Assembly: GCA_017416155.1 (NCBI GenBank)
Contig: JAFQDE010000005.1
Location: forward strand, 102,894 to 166,893
Direction of reading: 5' to 3'
Length of the DNA: 64,000 bases
Source of the DNA: Tyzzerella sp.
GTDB taxonomy: Bacteria > Bacillota > Clostridia > Lachnospirales > Lachnospiraceae
Both the position numbers and the translations under genes were made by a program. Below, one piece after another: positions 44,678-55,317 of this stretch. The notes below the pieces were generated by a model. That model was given only the letters and a program-made list of their open reading frames with translations. It had not been told where the DNA came from and made no database searches. Each line of letters begins with the position of its first letter. Position 1 is the first letter of the stretch.

Positions 44678-45637
44678 TTACTCCTCGCCTTGGCTGAGTT
44701 CCAGTCCAAGTTCTTTTAATTTGTTAAGTACTTCTTCTAATGATTTACGTCCAAGATTACGAACTTTCATCATATCTTCTGAAGTTCTGTTTGTTAATTC
44801 TTCAACTGTGTTGATTCCTGCTCTCTTTAAGCAATTATATGAACGAACAGAAAGCTCTAATTCATCAATACTCATTTCAAGAACTGCCTGTGTAATGTCG
44901 TCTTCTTTGTCAATCATTACTTCTGCGCTCTGAGCTACTTCTGACAAGTCGATGAATAATTTTAAGTGCTCGTTAAGAACTTTAGCAGCCAAACTTACTG
45001 CTTCATCCGGAAGCAATGTTCCGTTTGTGTATACATCAAGTGTCAATTTATCAAAGTCTGTGATTTGACCAACACGAGTGTTTTCCACTGTAAGATTCAC
45101 ACGTTCAACTGGTGTGAAGATTGAGTCTATCGGAATTACGCCGATTGGAAGCTCATCGTTTTTGTTCTTATCTGCACTCACGTAACCTCTACCCTTAGAG
45201 ATAGTAAGTTCCATGTATAATTTGCTATCTGCTCCTCCGTTAAGAGTTGCGATAACAGTCTCCGGATTCAAGATTTCAATATCTGAATCCACACGGATAT
45301 CTGCTGCTGTTACAACACCTTCACCTTCGAATTCAATGTAAGCAGTCTTTGGTTCATCAGAATCTGATGAATTCTTGATAGCTAATGATTTCAAATTCAT
45401 CACGATCTCAGTAACATCTTCTTTTACACCTGGAATGGAACTGAATTCATGCAATACTCCATCGATTTTTACATGACTTACAGCTGCACCCGGTAATGAA
45501 GAAAGCATAATTCTTCTAAGCGAGTTACCAAGTGTTGTACCATACCCTCTTTCCAAAGGCTCTACAACAAATCTACCATATGTTTTATCTTCTGAAATAT
45601 TAGTAATTTCAATATTCGGCTTATTAAAATCAAACAT
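44678..45637 (-). CDS. rpoA: DNA-directed RNA polymerase alpha subunit
   Basis: 319 aa. N-terminal assembly domain with [21 protein letters not shown], and alpha-CTD with helix-hairpin-helix [22 protein letters not shown]-like sequence near 285-305. Standard position in the alpha operon. Confidence 0.98.
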   Translation of the reverse strand: MFDFNKPNIEITNISEDKTYGRFVVEPLERGYGTTLGNSLRRIMLSSLPGAAVSHVKIDGVLHEFSSIPGVKEDVTEIVMNLKSLAIKNSSDSDEPKTAYIEFEGEGVVTAADIRVDSDIEILNPETVIATLNGGADSKLYMELTISKGRGYVSADKNKNDELPIGVIPIDSIFTPVERVNLTVENTRVGQITDFDKLTLDVYTNGTLLPDEAVSLAAKVLNEHLKLFIDLSEVAQSAEVMIDKEDDITQAVLEMSIDELELSVRSYNCLKRAGINTVEELTNRTSEDMMKVRNLGRKSLEEVLNKLKELGLELSQGEE

Positions 45638-45665
45638 TACAAAGCCCCTCCTTTTGGGTATTATG

Positions 45666-45694
45666 TTCTAGATAATCTTAGGGATTATCTAGAA
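45666..45694 (-). other. Perfect hairpin over the rpsD stop codon
   Basis: TTCTAGATAATC/GATTATCTAGAA, 12-bp perfect stem with 5-nt loop; the rpsD TAA stop lies inside one arm. No T-run, so it is a processing or stability hairpin rather than a terminator. Confidence 0.75.
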
Positions 45695-46278
45695 TATAAT
45701 TCGACGATTAACATTTCGTCTACAGGTACATCGATATCTTCTCTTGCCGGAAGTTCTTTCACTGTTCCTTTTAAGTTCTCAGCGTCAACATCTAACCAAG
45801 CCGGAACTAATCTTCCGCCTGTTACTTCAAGAATTTCTCTGTATTTTGGAGAAGATTTCTTAGCTTCTTTGATTTCGATCACATCTCCTGCACTTACTAA
45901 ATAAGAAGGGATGTTAACCTGTTTTCCGTTAACCAATACATGTTTGTGGTCAACGATTTGTCTAGCTTCTTTTCTTGTTCTTGCGAATCCCATACGGAAA
46001 ACAACGTTGTCTAATCTTGATTCAAGAAGAATCATAAGGTTGTTACCTGCAAGACCATTCATCTTAGATGCTTTTGCAAAGTAGTTTCTGAAAGGTTTTT
46101 CTAATACACCATAGATAAATTTTGCTTTCTGTTTTTCACGTAACTGAAGTCCATACTCGCTCATTTTCTTGTTTGCTCTTTTTGATTGTCTGTTCGATTT
46201 TTTATCGATTCCTAAATAGATTGGATCCATACCAAGTGATCTACATCTTTTAAGAACCGGAGTTCTATTTACTGCCAT
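45685..46278 (-). CDS. rpsD: 30S ribosomal protein S4
   Basis: 197 aa, with [19 protein letters not shown]-like core ([14 protein letters not shown]) and an S4 domain ([20 protein letters not shown]). The zinc-binding Cys cluster of some S4 proteins is missing and the N-terminus is short. S4 often represses this operon. Confidence 0.97.
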   Translation of the reverse strand: MAVNRTPVLKRCRSLGMDPIYLGIDKKSNRQSKRANKKMSEYGLQLREKQKAKFIYGVLEKPFRNYFAKASKMNGLAGNNLMILLESRLDNVVFRMGFARTRKEARQIVDHKHVLVNGKQVNIPSYLVSAGDVIEIKEAKKSSPKYREILEVTGGRLVPAWLDVDAENLKGTVKELPAREDIDVPVDEMLIVELYSR

Positions 46279-46301
46279 TGTTATTTTTCCTCCTATTTAG
46301 A

Positions 46302-46697
46302 TTACACTCTTCTACGTTTTGGTGGACGACATCCGTTGTGTGGAACCGGAGTAACGTCTGTGATGCTTGTTACATCGATACCGCATGCTTGAAGTGCACG
46401 GATTGCTGCTTCACGTCCTGAACCTGGTCCCTTAACGAAAACATCTACTGTCTTTAATCCATGTACTAAAGCTGCTTTAGCTGCTGTCTCAGAAGCCATC
46501 TGAGCTGCATATGGAGTAGATTTTCTTGAACCTCTAAATCCCAGACCACCAGCACTTGCCCATGATAAAGCGTTTCCTTGAGCATCTGTTAATGTCACGA
46601 TTGTGTTATTAAAAGATGATTGGATATGTGCTTGTCCTCGTTCAACGTTTTTCTTGACACGTTTTTTTGTCACTTTTTTTGTAACTTTTTTAGCCAT
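46302..46697 (-). CDS. rpsK: 30S ribosomal protein S11
   Basis: 131 aa, with a Lys-rich N-terminus and the [14 protein letters not shown] and [18 protein letters not shown] hallmarks. Between rpsM and rpsD. Confidence 0.98.
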   Translation of the reverse strand: MAKKVTKKVTKKRVKKNVERGQAHIQSSFNNTIVTLTDAQGNALSWASAGGLGFRGSRKSTPYAAQMASETAAKAALVHGLKTVDVFVKGPGSGREAAIRALQACGIDVTSITDVTPVPHNGCRPPKRRRV

Positions 46698-46728
46698 GTT
46701 AAACTAACCTACTTTCTTCAAAATTTTA

Positions 46729-47097
46729 TTATTTCTTCTTATTTGCAACAGTTCTCTTTGGACCTTTTCTTGTTCTAGCGTTTGTCTTTGTCTTTTGACC
46801 GCGAACAGGAAGTCCTTTTCTGTGACGGATACCTCTGTAGCATCCGATTTCTTGTAATCTCTTGATGTTGAGGGCGATTTCTCTACGAAGATCACCTTCT
46901 ACCTGATAGTTGTCATCGATAACAGCGCTGATTGCTTTTACCTCATCGTCTGTTAAGTCTCTACAACGAGTGTCTGGATTAACTCCAGCTTCTGCTAAAA
47001 TTTTTGTTGCGCTCACTCTACCGATACCGTAGATGTAAGTCAAACCGATTTCTACACGTTTGTCTCTTGGTAAGTCTACACCTGAAATACGAGCCAT
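46729..47097 (-). CDS. rpsM: 30S ribosomal protein S13
   Basis: 122 aa from the ATG at 47097 ([19 protein letters not shown]), which has GGAGG nine bases upstream; an ATG at 47112 overlaps that site. Basic tail [16 protein letters not shown] ([13 protein letters not shown]). Confidence 0.98.
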   Translation of the reverse strand: MARISGVDLPRDKRVEIGLTYIYGIGRVSATKILAEAGVNPDTRCRDLTDDEVKAISAVIDDNYQVEGDLRREIALNIKRLQEIGCYRGIRHRKGLPVRGQKTKTNARTRKGPKRTVANKKK

Positions 47098-47112
47098 GTG
47101 TTTTTCCTCCAT

Positions 47113-47381
47113 TTTCTGTTCTTAGTAAATAAACATATGTAGCCCGATGCACCACCATCGCCTGAAATGTTGTACATACATTTATTCCTATTTGGTTAAT
47201 ATTGTCTCAAATTGGGGTACTAGATAAATACCCAGCTGCTAGATACTGCAGCCTTTCTCGGAAATGACACCGAGTATTATAAGCAATATACATCGAGGAT
47301 AGTTTCTCTGTATATTAATAGTACGTTTTATTCGTACTACAGCCGCCTAAATAATGTCGTGCTCATCGCACCGCAAGGTCA
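47113..47381 (-). other. Structured 270-nt leader between rpmJ and rpsM
   Basis: No gene. Four short hairpins in a row: GGGTA/TACCC (47215-47233), GCTGC/GCAGC (47235-47252), CTCGG/CCGAG (47257-47274) and AGTACG/CGTACT (47320-47338). TATAAT occurs near 47273-47280 on the minus strand without a good -35. Such a gap before rpsM is where an autoregulatory r-protein leader would lie. Confidence 0.55.
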
Positions 47382-47495
47382 TTACCCTTGTCTTTGTTTG
47401 TGTTTCGGATTCTCACAGATTACTCTGATGCTTCCTTTTCTTTTAATGATTTTGCATTTTTCGCAAATTGGTTTTACTGATGATCTAACCTTCAC
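47382..47495 (-). CDS. rpmJ: 50S ribosomal protein L36
   Basis: 37 aa, zinc-ribbon type: Cys11, Cys14, Cys27 and His32 ([27 protein letters not shown]). It starts with GTG at 47495, seven bases after AAAGGAGG. Too short for most gene callers, but every residue fits the family. Confidence 0.96.
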   Translation of the reverse strand: MKVRSSVKPICEKCKIIKRKGSIRVICENPKHKQRQG

Positions 47496-47592
47496 GTCAA
47501 ATCCTCCTTTCATCCATTGCTTGAACTACTGTTTACCGCACATTTTCCGATAAAAATCGCAACTCAAAATATTTTTACACACAAAAATACAC

Positions 47593-47637
47593 GGAAACGT
47601 GCTTATATAGTATACATCCGCACGTTTCCATTGTCAA
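47593..47637 (-). promoter_or_regulatory. Alpha-operon promoter with flanking inverted repeat
   Basis: TTGACA (47637-47632), 17 bp, TATACT (47614-47609). GGAAACGTGC and GCACGTTTCC (47593-47602, 47620-47629) form a perfect 10-bp inverted repeat with the -10 box at its centre. It drives rpmJ-rpsM-rpsK-rpsD-rpoA-rplQ apart from the upstream spc genes. Confidence 0.75.
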
Positions 47638-47664
47638 CACATATTTTTACTTTTTTACTGTTTT

Positions 47665-47883
47665 TTACTTGTCCCTCCAAGTAATTCTTCCTTTTGAAAG
47701 ATCGTATGGAGAAAGTTCCAATGTTACTTTATCTCCCGGTAAAATCTTAATAAAGTTTGTACGCAATTTCCCACTGATATGAGCCAATACCTGATGGCCA
47801 TTCTCTAATTCTACTTTGAACATTGCGTTTGGTAATTTTTCAACTACTGTTCCTTCGATTTCAATTACGTCAGCTTTTGACAT
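47665..47883 (-). CDS. infA: Translation initiation factor IF-1
   Basis: 72 aa S1-like OB fold: [20 protein letters not shown] and [16 protein letters not shown]. Three bases after the KOW gene; the alpha-operon promoter follows. Confidence 0.98.
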   Translation of the reverse strand: MSKADVIEIEGTVVEKLPNAMFKVELENGHQVLAHISGKLRTNFIKILPGDKVTLELSPYDLSKGRITWRDK

Positions 47884-47886
47884 GTT

Positions 47887-48147
47887 TTATATCCTCCTCA
47901 TTTCCTTATCAAATAACTTCAATACTCGTTTGATACCCACATCATCCATACCGCTCACATCATGTGTTTCACATATGAGCTGTATATGCTTCTGTTTCTT
48001 TCGCTTGGGATTCTCTATTTTGCGGATAATACCATCTACCAAGTATACATATGTCTCATCCACTTTATATATTATATAAGTTTTCCCTTTATCGTGTCCG
48101 GCCTTTGATTTTGCAAGCATTCCTTTTTCTATTCTGTCTACACTCAT
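47887..48147 (-). CDS. KOW-domain RNA-binding protein (L14e-like)
   Basis: 86 aa. The KOW motif is at the N-terminus (KGMLAKSKAGHDKGKTYII), followed by a basic patch (KIENPKRKKQKH). It resembles the archaeal/eukaryal L14e type and is a known but uncharacterised resident between map and infA in Clostridia. Probably binds ribosomal or mRNA structure. RBS GAGGAAAC. Confidence 0.85.
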   Translation of the reverse strand: MSVDRIEKGMLAKSKAGHDKGKTYIIYKVDETYVYLVDGIIRKIENPKRKKQKHIQLICETHDVSGMDDVGIKRVLKLFDKEMRRI

Positions 48148-48159
48148 ATTGTTTCCTCT

Positions 48160-48915
48160 TTACTTTGATAAGGTCAAAAGTACCGGTTCATTGTCCGTTA
48201 TCAACACTGTGTTCTCATAATGAGCTGATAACGAACCATCTCTTGTTACTACTGTCCAATCATCGTCGAGCCAGTCAACCTGCCATGTCCCCATGTTAAT
48301 CATCGGTTCAATGGCAAGGGTCATACCCTTTCTCAATCTGACGCCTCTTCGATTCATCTCATAATTCGGGATTTCCGGTGCTTCGTGAAGATGCGAACCA
48401 ATTCCATGACCGCATAAGTCACGCACTACCCCATACCCATGTTTTTCTGCATATCTGCCAATTGCATTGGAGATTTCGTATAGATAATTGCCCTCTTTGG
48501 CGTATTTCATTCCTTCAAAGAAACTTTCCTCCGTTACACGAATGAGTTTTTCTACTTCGGAACTGATTTGTCCTACAGCATGTGTTCTTGCTGCATCGGA
48601 ATGGTATCCTTTGTAAATTACACCTGCGTCCAGACTTACAATGTCGCCTTCTCGAATCACTCGCTTATCGGTCGGTATTCCATGAACAACTTCATCGTTA
48701 ACGGATACACAGATGGAAGCCGGATATCCATTATAATTTAGAAATGAGGGAATACATCCATGGCTTCGGATAACTTCCTCTCCTAATCGGTCGATATCCT
48801 TTGTTGTCATTCCCGGACGAAGTGCTCTTTTCATCTCTTCGTGTACGATGGCAAGGATTCGCCCCGCCTCTGTCATGAGTTCGATTTCTCTTGCAGATTT
48901 AATACTGATAGGCAT
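48160..48915 (-). CDS. map: Methionine aminopeptidase
   Basis: Removes the initiator Met. 251 aa. Metal ligands: Asp in SLDAGVIYKGYHSDAART (two Asp), His in GHGIGSHLHEAPEIPNY, Glu in LAIEPMINMG and the last Glu in SAHYENTVLI. Four bases after adk. Confidence 0.97.
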   Translation of the reverse strand: MPISIKSAREIELMTEAGRILAIVHEEMKRALRPGMTTKDIDRLGEEVIRSHGCIPSFLNYNGYPASICVSVNDEVVHGIPTDKRVIREGDIVSLDAGVIYKGYHSDAARTHAVGQISSEVEKLIRVTEESFFEGMKYAKEGNYLYEISNAIGRYAEKHGYGVVRDLCGHGIGSHLHEAPEIPNYEMNRRGVRLRKGMTLAIEPMINMGTWQVDWLDDDWTVVTRDGSLSAHYENTVLITDNEPVLLTLSK

Positions 48916-48919
48916 CTTA

Positions 48920-49564
48920 TTACTCTCCTAATATTTTGACAATTGCATCAAACACTTTTTCAATATCAATGGTTCCGTCAACTTCTACTAATTTGTTTTT
49001 CTCTGTATAGTAGTCAATCAGCGGTTGCGTCTGTTCGTGATATACATTCAGACGTTTCTGAACTGTTTCCGGCTTATCATCATCTCTTAGAATGAGTTCT
49101 CCCTCACAGGTATCACAAACATTTTCTTTCTTTGTTGGCGCATACACAATATGATATGTAGCTCCGCAATTCACGCATGCTCTGCGCCCTGACATTCTCT
49201 GAACGATATTCTCATCCGGCACTTCCACATTAATTGCATAATCAATTGATTGTCCCATCTCCATCAAAGCTTTGTCAAGTGCCTCTGCCTGAGGAATGGT
49301 TCTTGGAAAACCATCTAACACATACCCATTCGCGCAATCGTCCTGATTTACACGGTCTACAACAAGGTCAACAACCAATTCATCTGGGACCAAAAGTCCC
49401 TGATCCATATAAGTCTTTGCTTTTTTCCCAAGCTCTGTACCGTTTTTAATATTTGCTCTGAAAATATCACCGGTAGAAATATGTGGAATGGAATATTTTG
49501 CTGCAATCTTTTTTGCCTGTGTACCTTTACCTGCACCTGGCGCTCCTAACATAATAATTCTCAT
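48920..49564 (-). CDS. adk: Adenylate kinase
   Basis: AMP + ATP to 2 ADP. 214 aa from the ATG at 49564 (GGAGG nine bases upstream). P-loop [10 protein letters not shown], and a zinc LID with [12 protein letters not shown] and [14 protein letters not shown], typical of Gram-positives. Confidence 0.97.
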   Translation of the reverse strand: MRIIMLGAPGAGKGTQAKKIAAKYSIPHISTGDIFRANIKNGTELGKKAKTYMDQGLLVPDELVVDLVVDRVNQDDCANGYVLDGFPRTIPQAEALDKALMEMGQSIDYAINVEVPDENIVQRMSGRRACVNCGATYHIVYAPTKKENVCDTCEGELILRDDDKPETVQKRLNVYHEQTQPLIDYYTEKNKLVEVDGTIDIEKVFDAIVKILGE

Positions 49565-49587
49565 ATACATTTCCTCCATATAGCATT

Positions 49588-49635
49588 TTAACCCGTCAAT
49601 TTCTTACTATTTCAAGTGTGAAATTTACGGGCTAA
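49588..49635 (-). other. Hairpin between secY and adk
   Basis: TTAGCCCGT/ACGGGTTAA (9 bp, one G-U pair), extended by AAATTTC/GAAATT, in the 83-nt gap. No T-run. Confidence 0.6.
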
Positions 49636-49647
49636 ATTGCTTCCTAT

Positions 49648-50970
49648 TTATTTACCGCTATTTAAAAATCCTGAGTAGTTACGTACAAGCATCTTCGATT
49701 CAATTTGTGAAATAGTCTCTAACACAACTCCTACGATGATGATAAGAGATGTTCCACCAAATGAAACTGCTGCTCCAAACCATCCATTAAAGAAGAATGG
49801 AATGGTCTGTACAATGATAAGTGCCACTGCACCAACAAGTACGATGTAGTTTAAGATTCTTGCTAAATAGTCTATGGTTGGTCTGCCCGGACGAATACCA
49901 GGAACAAATCCACCGCTCTTCTTTAAGTTGTTCGCGATTTCCATCGGATTAAATGTAATTGATGTGTAGAAATATGCAAACGCTACGGTAAGCACCATAT
50001 AAATGATAAATCCCCATGTCTGATAGAATTTATCAGGGTTAAACCAATTGTTTGAATTTAGTCCGTACAGAATCTCATATCCAAATCCTTTTCCTTCAGA
50101 TTTTCCGAAGAAAGATGCAATCAGGATTGGGAACTGCATCAATGAAGATGCGAAGATTACAGGAATAACACCGGCTGTATTTACTTTCATCGGAATGTGT
50201 GATGATTGTCCACCAACTGTTTTTCTTCCTTGAACCTTCTGTGAATATTGAACAGCAATCTTTCTCTCTCCGCCTTGTAATAAAACTACGAAAATAGTTA
50301 CAAACAAGATAATTGCAATGATAATCACTGCTGCAAGTATAGCTATCCAAATTTTCTTTCCTTGCATGAATTGCGCATATAATCTCACAAAATCACTCGG
50401 AATACTTGAAAGAATGTTAATCAAAAGGATAATAGAAATACCATTTCCGATTCCCTTCTCTGTAATTCTTTCACCAGCCCACATAAGAAATGCAGAACCT
50501 GCTGTCATTGTAAGAACAACAACTGCCACATTCCAGAAATTATACTCGAGCAACAGTCCTTGACGTCCAAATGCTACAGACATTGCTGTTGATTGAATAA
50601 CTGCAAGACCAACTGTTACAAAACGAGAGTATTTATTAATTTTCTTTCTTCCATCCTCACCATCTTTTTGCATTTCTTCCAATTTCGGAATTGCAATTGT
50701 AAGAAGTTGCATGATAATAGAAGATGTAATGTATGGGCTAATGCTTAATGCAAAAATAGACATAGACTCGAACGAGCCACCGGTGAGTGCGTTAAAGAAG
50801 TTAAACGCATCACCTGTCTGACTTGCAAAAAACTGTTTTACATATTCTGGATTCACACCTGGCGTAGGCAACTGTGATCCAAATCTTACTACAATTAACA
50901 TCAAAAATGTGTAGAAAAGTTTCTTACGAATCTCTTCAATCTTTAATGCATTTCTAAATGTTTTAAACAT
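49648..50970 (-). CDS. secY: Preprotein translocase subunit SecY
   Basis: 440 aa, ten membrane spans, with PGVNPEYV, the plug region and GGRIPEKGIGNGISI-like GERITEKGIGNGISI. ATG overlaps the rplO stop by one base (TAATG). Confidence 0.98.
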   Translation of the reverse strand: MFKTFRNALKIEEIRKKLFYTFLMLIVVRFGSQLPTPGVNPEYVKQFFASQTGDAFNFFNALTGGSFESMSIFALSISPYITSSIIMQLLTIAIPKLEEMQKDGEDGRKKINKYSRFVTVGLAVIQSTAMSVAFGRQGLLLEYNFWNVAVVVLTMTAGSAFLMWAGERITEKGIGNGISIILLINILSSIPSDFVRLYAQFMQGKKIWIAILAAVIIIAIILFVTIFVVLLQGGERKIAVQYSQKVQGRKTVGGQSSHIPMKVNTAGVIPVIFASSLMQFPILIASFFGKSEGKGFGYEILYGLNSNNWFNPDKFYQTWGFIIYMVLTVAFAYFYTSITFNPMEIANNLKKSGGFVPGIRPGRPTIDYLARILNYIVLVGAVALIIVQTIPFFFNGWFGAAVSFGGTSLIIIVGVVLETISQIESKMLVRNYSGFLNSGK

Positions 50971-51410
50971 TAGATCACCTCAGCTTTTCCACCATTTGCT
51001 TCAATTTTAGCTACAGCACTTGCACTGAATGCATTTGCCTTCACTGTGAGTTTCTTTGTTAATTCACCATTTCCGAGAATCTTAACGCCATCTCTTGGGT
51101 TTTTAACAATACCAGCTTCGATAAGAGTTTCTACTGAAACAACTGCATCGTTTTCAAATACTTCTAAAGCACTTAAGTTGATAGCAACGATCTCTTTTGT
51201 GTTTCTGTTAGTGAAACCTCTTTTTGGTATTCTTCTATACAATGGCATCTGTCCACCTTCGAAACCTGGTCTTGGTGCTCCTGAACGAGCTTTCTGACCT
51301 TTGTGTCCCTTACCGGCAGTCTTACCATTTCCAGAACCGTGTCCACGGCCTCTTCTGAAATTATCACTGTGTTTTGACCCTTCTGCAGGTCTTAAGTTTG
51401 ATAAGTTCAT
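50970..51410 (-). CDS. rplO: 50S ribosomal protein L15
   Basis: 146 aa, Gly-rich ([19 protein letters not shown]). ATG at 51410 chosen, eight bases after AGGAGG; the GTG at 51419 is part of that site. Confidence 0.97.
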   Translation of the reverse strand: MNLSNLRPAEGSKHSDNFRRGRGHGSGNGKTAGKGHKGQKARSGAPRPGFEGGQMPLYRRIPKRGFTNRNTKEIVAINLSALEVFENDAVVSVETLIEAGIVKNPRDGVKILGNGELTKKLTVKANAFSASAVAKIEANGGKAEVI

Positions 51411-51425
51411 TCTTGCCACCTCCTA

Positions 51426-51605
51426 TTATGCTTCTTCTACTTTTACTAAGTGTCTAACTTGCTCTACCATACCTCTTGTTGCAGCATTGTCAGGTAATAC
51501 AACAGTCTTGTTGAGTTTCTTAAGTCCTAATGCTTCAACTGTCTTTTTGTGCTTTGGTACAGCACCGATTGTTGATTTAACTAATGTTACTTTTAATTCT
51601 GCCAT
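51426..51605 (-). CDS. rpmD: 50S ribosomal protein L30
   Basis: 59 aa, [20 protein letters not shown] with the KSxIG core and [13 protein letters not shown] at 51605, eight bases after GGAGG. Confidence 0.97.
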   Translation of the reverse strand: MAELKVTLVKSTIGAVPKHKKTVEALGLKKLNKTVVLPDNAATRGMVEQVRHLVKVEEA

Positions 51606-51618
51606 TTTCAATTCCTCC

Positions 51619-52128
51619 TTAGCCTAAGATCTCTTCTACAGATTTACCGCGAAGCTTAGCTACTTCTTCTGGAGTCTTGATTTGACTGAGTCCATTGATT
51701 GTAGCAAGTACTACGTTTTGCTTGTTGTTTGAACCCAATGATTTTGTACGGATATTCTTGATTCCGGCTAACTCGATTACCGCACGTGCAGGACCACCCG
51801 CGATAACTCCGGTACCTTCCGGTGCTTTCTTAAGTAACACAGAAGCACTTCCGAATTTTCCGATTAAATCATGTGTTACACTTTCATTTTCATCTAATGA
51901 AACTGTGATAAGTTTCTTCATAGCATCTTCTTTTCCTTTGCGGATTGCTTCAGGAATTTCAGCTGCTTTTCCTAAACCTGCACCAACATGGCCATTTCCA
52001 TCACCTACAACTACTAAAGCTGTGAATCTGAAGTTACGACCACCTTTAACAACTTTGGTTACACGTTTGATGGATACTACTTTTTCTGTCAATTCTAATT
52101 GACTAGCATCAATACGAACTTGTCTCAT
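51619..52128 (-). CDS. rpsE: 30S ribosomal protein S5
   Basis: 169 aa. Double-stranded RNA-binding domain ([21 protein letters not shown]) and [18 protein letters not shown]. Standard spc position. Confidence 0.98.
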   Translation of the reverse strand: MRQVRIDASQLELTEKVVSIKRVTKVVKGGRNFRFTALVVVGDGNGHVGAGLGKAAEIPEAIRKGKEDAMKKLITVSLDENESVTHDLIGKFGSASVLLKKAPEGTGVIAGGPARAVIELAGIKNIRTKSLGSNNKQNVVLATINGLSQIKTPEEVAKLRGKSVEEILG

Positions 52129-52145
52129 GTGTGTGTTCCTCCTAA

Positions 52146-52514
52146 TTAAAATTCTAATCCAGCTTCTCTAGCTGCGTCTGCCAATGCTTTGATTTTTCCT
52201 TGATAAATGAATCCACCACGGTCAAATACAACTGTGTTGATTCCTTTTTCGATTGCTCTCTTAGCAATTACTGTTCCCAAATATGCTGCTGCATCAACGT
52301 TGTTAGTCTTTTCAAGTTCAGCGCTTACTGCTTTTTCAACAGTAGATGCTGCTACAAGAGTATTTCCAACTGTATCGTCAATAATTTGAGCATACATATG
52401 ATTATTACTTCTGAACACAGCTAAACGTGGTCTTTCAGCTGTACCGCTGAAACGGTTACGTAATTTTCTGTGTTTGTTTACACGAACTTCGCTTCTTGAT
52501 TTTTTACTAACCAT
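52146..52514 (-). CDS. rplR: 50S ribosomal protein L18
   Basis: 122 aa, binds 5S r[24 protein letters not shown] and [26 protein letters not shown] at 52514, nine bases after AAGGAG; the GTG at 52520 abuts it. Confidence 0.97.
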   Translation of the reverse strand: MVSKKSRSEVRVNKHRKLRNRFSGTAERPRLAVFRSNNHMYAQIIDDTVGNTLVAASTVEKAVSAELEKTNNVDAAAYLGTVIAKRAIEKGINTVVFDRGGFIYQGKIKALADAAREAGLEF

Positions 52515-52531
52515 CTTCACACTCTCCTTAC

Positions 52532-53074
52532 TTATTTCTTACCAGTTTTACCAACTTTACGTCTGATAACTTCATCAGCATATTTAATACCTTTACCTTT
52601 GTATGGTTCAGGTCTTCTCTTATCTCTGATTTCTGCTGCGTATTGGCCTACTTTTTCTTTATCGATACCCTTAACAGTGATTTTGTTCTGTCCTTCAAGT
52701 ACTGTTTCAACACCTTCTGGATCGATCATATCCACTGGATGAGAGTATCCTAAGCTTAATGTTAACTTGTTACCTGATTTTGCTGCTCTGTAACCTACAC
52801 CGTTGATTTCAAGAACTTTTTCGTAACCTGCTGTTACACCAACAACCATATTGTTGATAAGTGTTCTTGTAAGTCCGTGTAATGATTTCATTCTCTTTAA
52901 ATCATTTGGTCTTGTTACAACAATTGTCTCGCCTTCTTGTTTGATTTCCATTTCTACCGGAAGTTCTTTTACAAGAGTTCCTTTTGGACCTTTTACAGTC
53001 ACTTTGTTATTTTCTGCGATTTCAACAGTAACCCCTGCCGGTACTGTGATTGGCAGTCTACCGATACGTGACAT
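52532..53074 (-). CDS. rplF: 50S ribosomal protein L6
   Basis: 180 aa, two repeated L6 domains: [14 protein letters not shown] at the start and [21 protein letters not shown] at the end. Confidence 0.98.
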   Translation of the reverse strand: MSRIGRLPITVPAGVTVEIAENNKVTVKGPKGTLVKELPVEMEIKQEGETIVVTRPNDLKRMKSLHGLTRTLINNMVVGVTAGYEKVLEINGVGYRAAKSGNKLTLSLGYSHPVDMIDPEGVETVLEGQNKITVKGIDKEKVGQYAAEIRDKRRPEPYKGKGIKYADEVIRRKVGKTGKK

Positions 53075-53103
53075 ATCGTTTACCTCCTACACTTAAATTC
53101 TCG

Positions 53104-53124
53104 GAGCGGCTCTTTCGTCCGCTC
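53104..53124 (-). other. Hairpin between rpsH and rplF
   Basis: GAGCGG/CCGCTC with a 9-nt loop in the 69-nt gap, extended by one or two further pairs; no T-run. Confidence 0.5.
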
Positions 53125-53143
53125 TGTTTTCAGTTGCTTTTAA

Positions 53144-53545
53144 TTACCATACGAAGCAAAGAACTTCTCCACCGATTTGAAGTTTTCTAGCTTCTTTGTC
53201 TGTGATAACACCTTGGTTTGTTGAGATGATAGCTGTTCCAAGTCCACCTAATACTCTTGGAAGTTCTTCGCTGTTAGCATATACACGAAGACCTGGTTTA
53301 GAGATTCTCTTAAGACCTGAAATAACTTTTTCATTCTTGTCTGCACCGTATTTTAATGTGATGCGGATTGTTTTAAAGTTTCCATCTTCTACGATGTCAT
53401 ATTTTGTAATGTAACCTTCGTTGAAAAGAATATCAGCGATAGCGATTTTCATTTTTGACGCAGGAACATCAACTGTATCATGTTTAGCAGTATTTGCATT
53501 ACGAATTCTTGTAAGCATATCTGCGATTGGATCTGACATTGTCAT
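53144..53545 (-). CDS. rpsH: 30S ribosomal protein S8
   Basis: 133 aa, [20 protein letters not shown] and [21 protein letters not shown]8 can regulate spc operons by feedback in other bacteria. Confidence 0.98.
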   Translation of the reverse strand: MTMSDPIADMLTRIRNANTAKHDTVDVPASKMKIAIADILFNEGYITKYDIVEDGNFKTIRITLKYGADKNEKVISGLKRISKPGLRVYANSEELPRVLGGLGTAIISTNQGVITDKEARKLQIGGEVLCFVW

Positions 53546-53559
53546 TCTACTTTTCCTCC

Positions 53560-53745
53560 TTACCAGCTTGCTTTCTTAACACCTGGGATTTGTCCCTTGT
53601 ATGCTAATTCACGGAAACATACTCTACAGATTCCGTATTTTCTTAAATATGCATGTGGACGTCCACAAATTTTACAACGATTATACTCTCTAGTAGAGAA
53701 TTTTTGTTTACGTTGTTGTTTAATTTTCATAGATGTTTTTGCCAT
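53560..53745 (-). CDS. rpsN: 30S ribosomal protein S14, zinc type
   Basis: 61 aa short form with two C-x2-C pairs (CKIC and CRVC), so it binds zinc. Ends [11 protein letters not shown]. Confidence 0.98.
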   Translation of the reverse strand: MAKTSMKIKQQRKQKFSTREYNRCKICGRPHAYLRKYGICRVCFRELAYKGQIPGVKKASW

Positions 53746-53762
53746 GAAATTTTTCCTCCCTA

Positions 53763-54302
53763 CTATTTTGTAAATGGCATATTGAATAATTTCAATAATT
53801 CACGAGCTTCTTCGTCTGTTTTTGCAGTTGTAACAAAAATTACATCCATACCTCTTACCTTGTCAATCTTATCGTATTCGATTTCCGGGAAGATGAGTTG
53901 TTCTTTGATACCAAGAGCATAGTTACCTCTTCCGTCGAATGCGTCCGGATTAACACCTCTGAAGTCACGTACACGAGGAAGTGCAAGGTTAACCAAACGG
54001 TCAACAAACTCGTACATTTTTTCTCCTCTTAATGTAACTTTACATCCGATAGCCATACCTTCTCTGATTTTGAAGTTCGCTACTGATTTTCTAGCTTTTG
54101 TGATAACAGCTTTCTGTCCTGTGATTTTCTCAAGGTCAGCTACAGCTGATTCTAAAACTTTGTGATTATCTTTTGCTTCGCCAACACCCATATTGATAAC
54201 AATCTTATCAAGTTTTGGCACTTCCATAATATTCTTATAACCAAACTTTTTAATCATTGCTTCAACGATTTCATTTTGGTACATTTCTTTAAGTCTACTC
54301 AA
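53763..54302 (-). CDS. rplE: 50S ribosomal protein L5
   Basis: 179 aa; 5S rRNA contact protein. [12 protein letters not shown] and [20 protein letters not shown] motifs. Confidence 0.98.
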   Translation of the reverse strand: MSRLKEMYQNEIVEAMIKKFGYKNIMEVPKLDKIVINMGVGEAKDNHKVLESAVADLEKITGQKAVITKARKSVANFKIREGMAIGCKVTLRGEKMYEFVDRLVNLALPRVRDFRGVNPDAFDGRGNYALGIKEQLIFPEIEYDKIDKVRGMDVIFVTTAKTDEEARELLKLFNMPFTK

Positions 54303-54325
54303 AGCTTTGTTCCTCCTTCCTTGGA

Positions 54326-54637
54326 TTAGTCAATAACTTCGCCTGTTGATTTTGCAACACGTACTTTTTTATCTCCATCCATCTTGAAGCCAACTCTTGT
54401 AGCTTTACCTTTGTGAATGTACATTACGTTAGAAGCATCAATAGGTCCTTCTTGTTTCACAATACCACCATTCTGGTTAGCAGCACTTGCTTTTGTGTGC
54501 TTTGTGATCATGTTAACACCTTCCACGATAACTGTGTTCTTATCATGGTTAACTGCTAATACTTTGCCTTCTTTGTCTTTATCTCTTCCGGCGATTACTT
54601 TTACTAAATCACCTTTTTTGATTTTCATTGTTGACAT
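54326..54637 (-). CDS. rplX: 50S ribosomal protein L24
   Basis: 103 aa with a KOW motif ([18 protein letters not shown]). ATG at 54637, nine bases after AAGGAGG. Confidence 0.97.
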   Translation of the reverse strand: MSTMKIKKGDLVKVIAGRDKDKEGKVLAVNHDKNTVIVEGVNMITKHTKASAANQNGGIVKQEGPIDASNVMYIHKGKATRVGFKMDGDKKVRVAKSTGEVID

Positions 54638-54650
54638 ACTCGGCACCTCC

Positions 54651-55019
54651 TTATAATACTTCCGGAGCCAAAGAAACGATTTTCATGAATTGTTTATCAC
54701 GAAGTTCTCTTGCTACTGGTCCAAAAATACGAGTTCCTCTTGGGTTTTTGTCTTCTTTAATAATTACTGCTGCGTTTTCATCAAATTTGATGTAAGAACC
54801 GTCTTTACGACGAGCACCTTTTACTGTACGAACTACTACAGCTTTTACAACATCACCTTTTTTAACAACGCCGCCTGGTGTTGCATCTTTAACGCTAGCT
54901 ACGATTACATCACCGATGTTTGCATATCTTCTAGTAGAGCCACCCATTACACGGATGCAGAGAAGTTCTTTCGCACCTGTGTTGTCTGCTACTTTAAGTC
55001 TAGTTTCTTGCTGTATCAT
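54651..55019 (-). CDS. rplN: 50S ribosomal protein L14
   Basis: 122 aa; [18 protein letters not shown] and [22 protein letters not shown] upstream. Confidence 0.98.
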   Translation of the reverse strand: MIQQETRLKVADNTGAKELLCIRVMGGSTRRYANIGDVIVASVKDATPGGVVKKGDVVKAVVVRTVKGARRKDGSYIKFDENAAVIIKEDKNPRGTRIFGPVARELRDKQFMKIVSLAPEVL

Positions 55020-55041
55020 GCAGGTAAACCTCCTTCAAATA

Positions 55042-55296
55042 CTATTTTACTTTTTCCATAATTTCAACAAGTCTCCATCTCTTGTCTTTAGAGAGTGGTC
55101 TTGTTTCCATAACTTTTACTTTATCTCCGATGCTGCATACGTTTTCTTCATCATGTGCTTTCAATTTGTAAGTTCTCTTCACAATTTTGTTGTAAAGAGG
55201 ATGCTTAACATGATCTTCTACTGCAACAACGATTGTCTTGTCCATTTTATTGCTGACAACTTTACCAACACGTGTTTTTCTAAGATTTCTTTCCAC
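55042..55296 (-). CDS. rpsQ: 30S ribosomal protein S17
   Basis: 84 aa OB fold; [21 protein letters not shown] and [16 protein letters not shown]. Confidence 0.98.
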   Translation of the reverse strand: MERNLRKTRVGKVVSNKMDKTIVVAVEDHVKHPLYNKIVKRTYKLKAHDEENVCSIGDKVKVMETRPLSKDKRWRLVEIMEKVK

Positions 55297-55317
55297 GATA
55301 ATATCTCCTTTCTAAGC

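Noticed and set aside
46704-46895. 63-aa minus-strand frame at the end of rpsM
   Set aside because: Overlaps S13 in another frame, without a ribosome site.
51173-51367. 64-aa minus-strand frame inside rplO
   Set aside because: Out-of-frame shadow of L15.
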